Shown here in pieces: positions 56,501-64,000 of a DNA stretch of 64,000 bases. Under the pieces are notes generated by a model. The model saw only the letters and a list, made by a program, of their open reading frames with translations, did no database searches and was not told the origin of the DNA. The translations under genes and the position numbers were made by a program. The stretch comes from Aquatica leii (lineage: Eukaryota > Arthropoda > Insecta > Coleoptera > Lampyridae). How positions within the stretch are numbered: the first letter of the stretch is position 1; every line of letters begins with the position of its first letter. The stretch lies in assembly GCA_035610365.1 (NCBI GenBank), contig CM069438.1:54060837-54124836 (forward strand), given 5' to 3'.

Positions 56501-57310
56501 CAGGAAAAAACTTTCGCACTCTTACGGATAAACCTAAATCACTGCGAAGTAGCTTTAGTGCCTAAGATTTAAAAATGTAAAGCTTCTTAGGGAAACTTAG
56601 AGGGTTGTGGATATAAATAAAAATTCGCAAACACAATTTTTCCTTCTCACGAGTGAAAGCTCATGAGAAAAAATACATAGTCCCGACTGCAGATCTTTCA
56701 CGAGTCTTATCAATGCGTTTGAGAGGGAAAAAACAACAAAAAACATAAAGATTGACAAAGTAACGGTGAGTACCGAACGATAGGATAAACATCCCAGCTG
56801 TAAGTATCTTACAGATAAACCTACATCGCCGTAAAGTAGCTTGAGCGTCTGAAAGCACATGGACAGAAATACAGTCTCGACTGCAGAGCTTTCTGGAGTT
56901 TTATTTAAGCGTCTAGGAAAAAAAGGTAACAAAAAAAAATAAAGATTAACAAAGTAGTCGCGAGCATCGAAACAACGATGTCGACAGAGGAAACATCCCA
57001 ACTTTCAGGAAAAAGCCTTCAAACACTTACGGATAAATCTACATCACTGTAAAGCAGCTTTAGCGCCTAAAAGTTAAAAATCTAGAAACTTAGTGTTGCG
57101 CATGTAAAGAAAAATTCACAAGAACAATTTATTCTTCTCACGAATCTTATTTAGGCGCCTGGAAGAGAAAAAAAGAGAGATCAATAACGACAGAGATTGA
57201 TAAAGTAGAGGCGAATATCAAATCAACGATATCGACAAGAGAAACATCCCAGTTATAAGGCAAATGCCTTCACAGTCTTACAGATAAACCTACAACAGTC
57301 CGAGGCAGCT
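50530..57310. repeat. Satellite array 2 (about 190-310-bp monomers, higher-order structure)
   Basis: About 25 tandem units unrelated to satellite 1. Landmarks in order: GGATATAAACAAAAATTCAC, TTTTCCTTCTCACGAGTG, GTCTCGACTGCAGA, TCTTATTTAGGCGTCTGG, AAAGATTGACAAAGTAACGG, TATCGAACCAACGATGTCGA, ACATCCCAGCTGTAAG, CTTACAGATAAACCTAC and ATCACTGTAAAGCAGCTTTA. Unit lengths alternate, with CCAACTGT-type units near 200 bp and others 260-310 bp. Larger blocks recur: 52074-52367 is nearly repeated at 53631-53918 (about 1.55 kb apart), and 53395 at 55019 (1624 bp apart). The antisense strand gives repeated open frames of 65-110 codons, but their length differs from unit to unit and they are not interpreted as genes. 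The first unit is split by about 180 bp containing repeat S. Confidence 0.92.
50850..50935 (+). repeat. Dispersed repeat S, copy 2
   Basis: Matches 39490-39590 (CCTATCCTTCTTGTGG, CAAGCAAG, GGTTTGGTGGGTCCACAT) and ends in a (CCT)n microsatellite directly before the satellite resumes. Confidence 0.7.
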
Positions 57311-60300
57311 TCAACTACCCTACAGAACTATGTATAAATGAATAATGTTGACATTGTATTGATACAAAAACTTTGGATTTACCAAGAGACTGCCAGGAGA
57401 CTAAGTATAAAGAGTGACAAAACTTATCAGTTAAGAAGGTAACCACCTATGGGTTTGTGGAAACTGAGCACGAGAGTCTACCATATAAAACCATCAGGAG
57501 GAAGATAAAAAGCTTATGAAAACAAAAACATACCTTACACTAATTGACACCTCCTGGACTCGAATTTGATTTGAAGATGTTAAATAATCAATTAAGCTAG
57601 ACAAATCCAACTAAGAAGAGAAAACACCTCTTTACATACTATGCGAATGTCCAGCTATTGTAGATTAAATAAACCATCAGTGTTATTCTAAACATTTTTG
57701 AGAAAGTAGTTCTTATGAGTTGAAACTATATGAAGCACAAGAAACTTAGAGCATGGTTATCAAAAACCTAACCCAAAACAAAGATACTAATGATGCCAAT
57801 TTAACGCCCTATCAAAACAGTAAAACGAAGCTTTACTGAGACGATTGTTGTCAAACTGATTGGTAAGTAAATACCGACAAAAAAGTATTCGATATTGTTA
57901 TATAAAAATGACGGATTAAACTTAATTTTTATATTAGCAACGGCATCTATCAACAATTTTAACCTAAATTAATCTTAACTAAAACAAACAAATTGAAATA
58001 GTCTAATACTAAATGTACCACCAGTTTGCCTTATATAAAAATCGCTACAATGTTTACACCAAATTTTTAAATCTGATTTAACAGTTTTTGTTGTAACTTT
58101 TTATTGGTCTTTTTGGCGCAGTTGAACTATTTGTGACTCGTATTGTTAAGGTTTAATTGATTTAACTTTTATTTTTAGAGCCCGGGCGTATGTGTATAGT
58201 TATTATTATAATAAATTAACGTGAATAATATTGTACGCAGAAGACCTTATTAATCTAAAGTTTATTCAGGACGTTCGTATTATATAATTTAATTCAAATT
58301 CAAAGTTTTTGAACTTAAATTTATCCCAAAAACAAACGTTTCCCAAATTGCACCGAACGTGTTTATTTTATCAGTTTAATCGTAATTTTTAATTTGAATA
58401 ATTGCTGTTTGTAGTCATTATATCCGCCTGTAACCAAAATTTTTGCATTAATGTTGGTGTTTGTATTTGTATAATTAAATTTGATGGCTGATAAATATGA
58501 ACTATAATCGCGACATTAAATATTATTGGAAGCTGCAAGTGTAACGGAAAGTCTTCCGTTTAGCAATAACAAAAACATATCAGTCCTACGATCTAAAAAT
58601 ATAAAAGCTTCATTTAAAACACAAAAGCGAAAAAAGTCAATTATAATTCTTTCTCTAAACATGAATGTATAAAAAAAATCAAATTGCGTTTAGTGACAAA
58701 ATTACATTTCCAGAATAAAAATGTATCAAATTCAATGTAATTCCGTCAAACCTCGACGTTTCGCCAAATTGATATCAGCACTTCGGAAAACGTTCCAAAG
58801 ACATGCTTTTCAAAATCAAAATCAATAAAACGTTTATAAAGAAAGTTATCGCAAGAGAAAAATGCAAAACACTTTATAAATCGAATCGAAAACGCTAATG
58901 ATCCCTGTCAGATCTGTGCGTTTATTTTACATTTCGATGCGTCCGTACAAAAGAACAATTATTAATAAACACTCGTTAATAATTTACACGTTTTAAATTT
59001 ACGCTTTGACAATTAGAGAAGTTTCTTAATTTGCATATATTAAAAGAGGTACGTAAAACAGAGTGTGTTTCATTAGTCTCGGGATAATTGTTATGTTCTC
59101 TGTTTTAATTTTGCAAATTTCAACAAATGAAACTAAAGAACGCATTGTTGCCAATTACTTAAGAAACGCAAAACTTATTAACGTTTACGGGTGTTTTTGC
59201 CCTTTTGCAAAAGACTAAGTTTTAATTTGAAAACTTATTTGAAAGCAAGCAAACGCATATGGAGTTTGAGTGTCTTTTTAAAATATGTTTTAACATTTAT
59301 AATTTATCTATGAATGACTTCAAACGTTCCAAGTGCTACAATCACAAAATTTTAACGAGGTTAAATAATTTTGTATTAAAATGTCTGCTCTAAAAAACAC
59401 CAAAACTTATTTTTTACAAATAAATCTAAATAATAAAATCTTTCTTCCTTCTTTTCCAGTTTCGCCATTTCGTCGAGAATAAATTGACAAATTTAATTTA
59501 ATTTGTTATTATTGTGTAAACTGCATCTAAATATTTCCAATACTGACGAGTTCCTAAAGAGCGAAACAGATGTCCACTGGTTCATGCTGGTAATTTTCGC
59601 AGCTATACTCCAGAAACCTCAGTCTATCGCGTTAGAAGACGCAACTTACAATTCTTAGCGTTAATGATAAAACTCGCACACTTGCCCATTTCTTATGCAA
59701 TATCAAATCACTAATTTCTAATATCTCAAAGATTCCAACAAAAAAGTGTAAAAATTAACCCCTAACCACCTCCAACGCTCGCTCCGGCAACTTTCAACAC
59801 TGTTACGATACTTATCCCGTAACTTCAAAAGGCAGCAACTTACTCAGTTGGATTTGGAGATTGGGTTGTACGCTTGGTGGTGCTAAATTGTAAAACAAGT
59901 TAAAAAGACGCCAAAACGATAAAACATTAGGATGGGACCGTTTAAATCTATCCAAAACTGTAATAAAACAAATGACAAGACAGAAGTTGTAACTAGTATA
60001 TTTATTTTATCACCGACAGAAATTCATAGAGAAGAAAAGAAGTACGTAAGTGCAATCCAACGCTAAAACGTAGGTCAAGATCACAGACAACACGTCGTAC
60101 AACAAATTAAATTTATCGGCCTAACGTTTTACATTCCAAAAAGAAATAAATTTACATTCGTAAATCTTAGCACAAATATGCAGATCTTGATGATTCAGAG
60201 AACCAAAACGCACCGTCTAATAATATGTGACACACAGCAAAACAATTGAACATATAATTGTGATAACAACCTACTATGTATGTTCAATCGTTCGTGCAAT

Positions 60301-60707
60301 CGACTGACCACGTAAATACAAATTAAAATACGAAGTATAATGGTTACAGTTTAGTTTTCCTTTGAAGAATGCGACTAGCTAGCGGCACCTTTGCTAAAAT
60401 AGACAAAGCCGTACATACAGTGTTATCACAAGTAAATTTCCTCTCGGTCCATACGATCAATAAAAACATCAAATACGTTGAGTTTCCCTTATATTAATTA
60501 TATCTTCAACACAAGTAACGTGACGTCCACATGAACATTTCCCAATAAATGAACCAGTTCTATCTGCACATCTATGAACTACATGTGGATGTCCAGGAAC
60601 CTGTTAAATGGCAATTATGAAAGAATTAAATTAAACCACAAAAATAGGAAACCAATGCTTCCCCCAATAAAGACTTTCAGTCAAGTCGTAACACTATTTC
60701 GTCCAGT
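57311..60707. other. AT-rich region without recognised gene
   Basis: About 3.4 kb with only very short open frames on either strand. No repeats, RNA genes or domains recognised. It could be intergenic or intronic. Confidence 0.55.
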
Positions 60708-61155
60708 TGTTGTCCCCACCGGGGCCATCCGCTTGCCGCAGGGCCCTTCCGGCGCAGCCAATCGAGACGCAGCGCGATGATGGAGGTGGTTCCCCGGATG
60801 CCGCAAAATGAATAAAAGCAGCGTTCCTGGCCGGCAGAAACAGAAGGTGTTCGACTGGTTGGCGCACCAAGACTTTCGCGCTTAATGGTCCCCTGAGTCT
60901 GGGGGATCACCAACCAGCTTACGCCTGAGTAAATAGTGCGCGTTAAATTAATATTGGTTAGACTTGTACTCGTATGTAAATATATTAGTTGTAGAAATAA
61001 AGTAGGATTAAAAATCGTGTTATTACACTTTCTTTAATTCCTTTCTGCCGTGTTGCGTAACGAACGCAACTCTCAAACAACGTTAACCTCACTACCAAAG
61101 CCGGAAGACACCGACGCCGACGTCGCGACGCTTTTCCCGAACCTCCACGGTAACA
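60708..61155 (+). repeat. gypsy-C 5' LTR
   Basis: 448 bp, from TGTTGTCCCCACC to CACGGTAACA. An AATAAA lies near 60810 and AAATAAAGTAGG near 60997. The 363 visible bases of the 3' LTR match it closely with few substitutions and no large indel, so the insertion is much younger than gypsy-A. Confidence 0.93.
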
Positions 61156-61157
61156 AT

Positions 61158-61180
61158 TGGCGGTCCGAGAACGTGGGGCC
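61158..61180 (+). promoter_or_regulatory. gypsy-C primer binding site region
   Basis: TGGCGGTCCGAGAACGTGGG begins two bases after the LTR. It sits at the same place and has the same TGGCG...ACGTGGG outline as in gypsy-A, but with extra bases in the middle. The tRNA partner is uncertain. Confidence 0.55.
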
Positions 61181-61260
61181 TAACCTCAACGAGGACACCG
61201 AGGTAGCAAGCAACGCGCTGCAGATCCACGCGCAAACCACCTCCGACGAGCTAGAAGAAA

Positions 61261-61954
61261 ATGCCGGTAACAACCCGAGCAGCCGTACTGGATGACGGCA
61301 CATCACCATCCAGTGGCGCCCAAACAATCCAAGAAGAAACGAAGCTATCGGTAGATGAAGCACACCAAATGCTGCGCGATGCCGCTGCAAAATGGTGGAA
61401 AACATACGCCAGTTTTGCCACCACGGTAGATGAATTTGCCAAGCTGTTACGAGAAGAATACGACAGCGTCGCCACTCAGAACGCAGTACTACGGGAAGAA
61501 GCAGGGTTAAGGCGAACCAGCGGCCGAATTCCTCAGCAGAAAAACCCAACTGGCACGGCGCCTGGGCATCAACCCCAAAGAAGACATCGAACTGTACGTC
61601 AGCCAGCTACAACCAGCTCTCCAATTGCACTTCATTGACCATACTCCAAACAACTTGTTGGCGCTAGTAAAAAAGGCCACTACGGTAGAAGTTGCATTGA
61701 GAAGCAGCAAGACAACTGAGCTTCCACCAACGCCGGCAACCGAACGGGCAATCAGACAACCGCAGCTGCCGCGATGCCAATACTGTCCAGAGCGCCACTT
61801 TAATCGCGACTGCCCAGAGCTCGCACAGAGACAAGTTTCAAGAAACCAGGCGAGGGAGGACCACAACGCTCCGGCTAAACGCGCTGAACATCGGCCAGAA
61901 CTTCCTCAAAACAATAATTTTCATCGAGGACCGAGAATCCTAAGCTATTTTTGA
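61261..61954 (+). pseudogene. gypsy-C gag
   Basis: First frame 61261-61638 (ATG at 61261) has AKWWKTYASFATTVDEFAKL and LLREEYD, the same block as gypsy-A gag. It appears to lack the roughly 40 residues that precede this in gypsy-A (the LIDALQKHFE region), so the capsid is shortened. The frame then shifts, and 61625-61954 carries RCQYCPERHFNRDCPE, the CX2CX3HX4C knuckle. Gag would form particles; with the shift and the shortened capsid this copy is unlikely to. Confidence 0.8.
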
Positions 61955-63017
61955 CTCCGGTTCTACACATAATTTTGTACGGCGGGACATCTGGACAAAC
62001 CCGGTACAAACCTCGAAAACCCAGCAAGCAATGCGAGTTCTCGGCGAAGCCACGGTACCGTTCCAATTAGGAAATTACGCAAGCACCTGCAAAGCGCTTG
62101 TCGTCGAATGCCTCACTTCGCCACTAATCTTCGGGCAAGAATGGTTACAACAAGAAGATGCCGTAATGGATTTCTGCCGTCGGTGCACTCACTACGGCAC
62201 CGACGCCCGTCGCACGGCTTATTGGGAACAGACGAGAGAAGCCACTAGCACTGCAGCAGTCGACACCGACGTGATCCCGCACGAGCTGCCTGACCATCTG
62301 TCTAGACACCCTCAACCGACTCCAACTGAGATCGACGACGAGGAACGACTCCTTCCGCCTCCTGGCAACACAGCTGCCCTAAACCAAATCGTCGGCGAAG
62401 CAACCAACCTGACGATAAGGGTACAAGATGGGCAACAAACAGACGATGGAATCCAACGCATTATCGCGGCATGGAACAGGGTTCAGAACCAAGGCCCCCG
62501 CGAAGACAATGAGCCCGAGACGCACTGCCAGTATGAGGTCATCGCCGGTTACCTGTACCGAGTAATTAACGAAAAGCGAGCCCTCTTCGTACCACTGCAG
62601 CTTCGCGAGAGAGTGATCGAAGAGTACCACAGCGGACCGACAGCCGGACACCCGGGCATGGACGAAACCCTCCGAGCCATAACCGAACGTTTTTGGTGGT
62701 CCCGAATGCGCTCCCAAGTACAATCTCACGTACGATCATGTTGGGTTTGCGCCGCAGTAAAGAGAGGCCCGTTGCAAGAACCCGCCACCGTCCGACCTCG
62801 CAAACCTACGCAGCCGTGGGAAGTGGTATCCGTAGACTTGATGGGTCCCTACGAGCCGACTAACAAAGGCCAGCGCTGGATCTTACTGATAACCGACCTC
62901 TACAGCCGTTGGGTGGAAGTGTTCCCGCTCCGATCCACCATCGCTGCCACCGTAATCGACGTATTAGAAACCGAAGTGTTCTTGAGGTTTGGTTACCCCA
63001 GAGCCATTCACGGATAA
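61944..63017 (+). CDS. gypsy-C protease-integrase fusion (RT/RNase H deleted in frame)
   Basis: Open from just after a TAA at 61941. IFDSGSTHNFVRRDIW (DSG at 61953-61961) is an intact retropepsin active site. PLIFGQEWLQQEDAVMDF is the C-terminal protease block. Near 62255-62285 the frame passes directly to ELPDHLSRHPQPT, which in gypsy-A lies after RNase H. It then runs through GIQRIIAAWNRV, the HHCC domain (YHSGPTAGHPG, CWVC) and the DDE core's first aspartate (VSVDLMGPY). It ends shortly after FLRFGYPRAI, where a frameshift precedes the second aspartate. The first ATG is at 62031, after the active site, so expression would need readthrough or frameshift from gag. About 1.35 kb is missing relative to gypsy-A, without loss of frame. 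Confidence 0.85.
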   Translation, partial: AIFDSGSTHNFVRRDIWTNPVQTSKTQQAMRVLGEATVPFQLGNYASTCKALVVECLTSPLIFGQEWLQQEDAVMDFCRRCTHYGTDARRTAYWEQTREATSTAAVDTDVIPHELPDHLSRHPQPTPTEIDDEERLLPPPGNTAALNQIVGEATNLTIRVQDGQQTDDGIQRIIAAWNRVQNQGPREDNEPETHCQYEVIAGYLYRVINEKRALFVPLQLRERVIEEYHSGPTAGHPGMDETLRAITERFWWSRMRSQVQSHVRSCWVCAAVKRGPLQEPATVRPRKPTQPWEVVSVDLMGPYEPTNKGQRWILLITDLYSRWVEVFPLRSTIAATVIDVLETEVFLRFGYPRAIHG

Positions 63018-63520
63018 CGGCCCCCAATTCACGTCAAGTAACTTACCAAGTTACCATTGGACAACCCCGGTGTAGCACCCACAAGCCAACTCAGTGGAGC
63101 GTCGTAACCAAGATATCAAATAAACACTGAAGGCCCAGCTGCACCGACAAGACCCGCGCCAGTGGAGCCATGTTTTGTCCACCGTTCTATACCAGCTGCG
63201 CCTTCGCTACAACCCCGCCACCAAGATGACTTCGTCAGAAGCCTTCCTAGGCTACAAATTACAACAGCCAGGAGACTGGCACCTGCCCAACAACTATACG
63301 GCCGAGCCGCGGCTAGACCGAATCCGGCGAGTCCACCGTAATCAGCACAGATACCGATCTCGCTACGCCAACTACGGCCCGACCGCCACCCACTACGCCG
63401 ACGACGCGTCAAATGGATAGGACCGGCTAAAATAATACAACCCGCTGGAACCAACGCCTATTGGATCGAGCGACCAAACACCGAGTGGGCCAAGGTGCAC
63501 GTACACGATCTACGGCCAGC
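63018..63520 (+). pseudogene. gypsy-C integrase, C-terminal part (frameshift and stops)
   Basis: After the shift, DNGPQFTSSN (second catalytic D) and HPQANSVERRNQDIK (E) are readable, with stops between them. The frame 63175-63420 has VLYQLRLRYNPATKMTSSEA and GYKLQQPGDWHLPN. Another frame carries WIGPAKIIQPAG and AYWIERPNTEWAKVHVHDLR, the C-terminal module. A segment before the tyrosine-rich YHWTTPV is shorter than in gypsy-A. Confidence 0.8.
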
Positions 63521-63624
63521 ATCAACCGCAGACCCAGCTCCAGCGACCGCCGCCGCTCTTGATCTGGCACCAGCGACTCCCGCCAACCACCCGGTAATCA
63601 ACGGCAGCATCGCGGGACCATCCT

Positions 63625-63637
63625 TGACGGGGGTGAA
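63625..63637 (+). promoter_or_regulatory. gypsy-C polypurine tract
   Basis: TGACGGGGGTGAA immediately precedes the 3' LTR, at the same place as the purine tract of gypsy-A. Confidence 0.65.
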
Positions 63638-64000
63638 TGTTGTCCCCACCGAGGCCATCCGCTTGCCGCAGGGCCCTTCCGGCGCAGCCAATCGAGACGC
63701 AGCGCGATGATGGAGGTGGTTCCCCAGATGCTGCAAAATGAATAAAAGCAGCGTTCCTGGCCGGCAGAAACAGAAGGTGTTCGACTGGTTGGCGCACCAA
63801 GACTTTCGCGCTTAATGGTCCCCTGAGTTTGGGGGATCATTAACCAGCCTACACCTAAATAAATAATGCACATTAAATTAATATTGGTTAGGCTTGTACT
63901 CGTATGTAAATATACTAGTTGTAGAAATAAAGTAGGATTAAAAATCGTGTTATTACACTTTCTTTAATTCCTTTCTGCCGTGTTGCGTAACGAACGCAAC
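63638..64000 (+). repeat. gypsy-C 3' LTR (partial)
   Basis: Begins TGTTGTCCCCACC and matches the first 363 bases of the 5' LTR with few substitutions. By comparison about 85 bases remain beyond the window edge. Confidence 0.93.

Larger units (their letters stand above)
60708..64000 (+). mobile_element. Ty3/gypsy element gypsy-C, lacking RT and RNase H (3' LTR runs off the window)
   Basis: 5' LTR 60708-61155, primer site, gag with zinc knuckle, protease with DSG, integrase, purine tract and 3' LTR from 63638. The internal region is only about 2.5 kb, versus about 3.9 kb in gypsy-A. The shortfall is explained by absence of RT and RNase H: the protease frame runs straight into the pre-integrase linker. 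It shares integrase blocks with gypsy-A almost word for word (CWVCAAVKRGPLQE), so they are sister families. It is GC-rich relative to flanks. The target duplication cannot be checked because the right end is outside; the 4 bases to the left are CAGT. Confidence 0.93.

Noticed and set aside
50530..57310. A family of small proteins encoded on the minus strand of satellite 2 (repeated frames such as 52074-52367 and 53631-53918)
   Set aside because: Frames vary in length and start between units, stop codons move, and composition follows the satellite repeat. Similarity between them is explained by the DNA repeat.
1..64000. Telomeric TTAGG repeats, rDNA or intact host genes
   Set aside because: None seen on either strand. 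LINE fragments of R1-like type are present but not within recognisable 28S rDNA.

Overview
The window looks like repeat-dense, AT-rich eukaryotic chromosome, most likely from an insect. The evidence is the content: Ty3/gypsy elements with a lysine-tRNA-like primer site, I/R1-type LINEs, a Penelope-like element, pogo/hAT/copia debris and two long satellite arrays. There are no bacterial operons, CRISPR arrays or rRNA. I could not recognise a single intact host gene, and nearly all recognisable coding sequence belongs to transposable elements, most of it broken by stops and frameshifts. The species cannot be fixed from the sequence.

Layout. 1-6.4 kb is AT-rich DNA with a LINE reverse-transcriptase (RT) scrap and a Penelope scrap. 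About 6.4-18.0 kb is a satellite of roughly 300-bp monomers with higher-order periodicity (about 610 bp and 1.2 kb), interrupted by a fold-back element with 116-bp inverted arms. 18-24 kb is mostly unassigned, with one LINE fragment. 24.1-28.6 kb is a complete but decayed gypsy element (gypsy-A: two LTRs, 4-bp target duplication, intact-looking integrase). About 31.0-36.1 kb, minus strand, is a second gypsy (gypsy-B). Its integrase reading frame continues into a TARG1/OARD1-like macrodomain and then a CCCH zinc finger. 36.2-37.1 kb is a decayed R1-type LINE. 37.6-38.1 kb is a pogo/Tigger deletion derivative. 40.0-41.25 kb is a truncated Penelope-like element with a GIY-YIG endonuclease, flanked by inverted terminal repeats, one of which carries a hammerhead-ribozyme-like core. 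42.4-48.65 kb is a composite of Penelope, hAT and copia pieces present twice in the same order; a 3.7-kb LINE with a 10-bp target duplication sits in the first copy. About 50.5-57.3 kb is a second, unrelated satellite (monomers about 190-310 bp). 57.3-60.7 kb is AT-rich with nothing recognised. 60.7 kb to the end is a third gypsy (gypsy-C), related to gypsy-A, in which RT and RNase H are missing and protease runs in frame into integrase; its 3' LTR is cut by the window edge.

The most interesting element is gypsy-B. A retroelement polyprotein appears to have ended in an ADP-ribose-hydrolysing macrodomain plus an RNA-binding-type CCCH finger. The catalytic lysine and aspartate of the macrodomain are visible. 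By analogy with viral macrodomains this could have opposed host ADP-ribosylation, but that role is inference. The copy here is dead: three in-frame stops lie in this tail, and the protease motif reads NTG instead of DTG.
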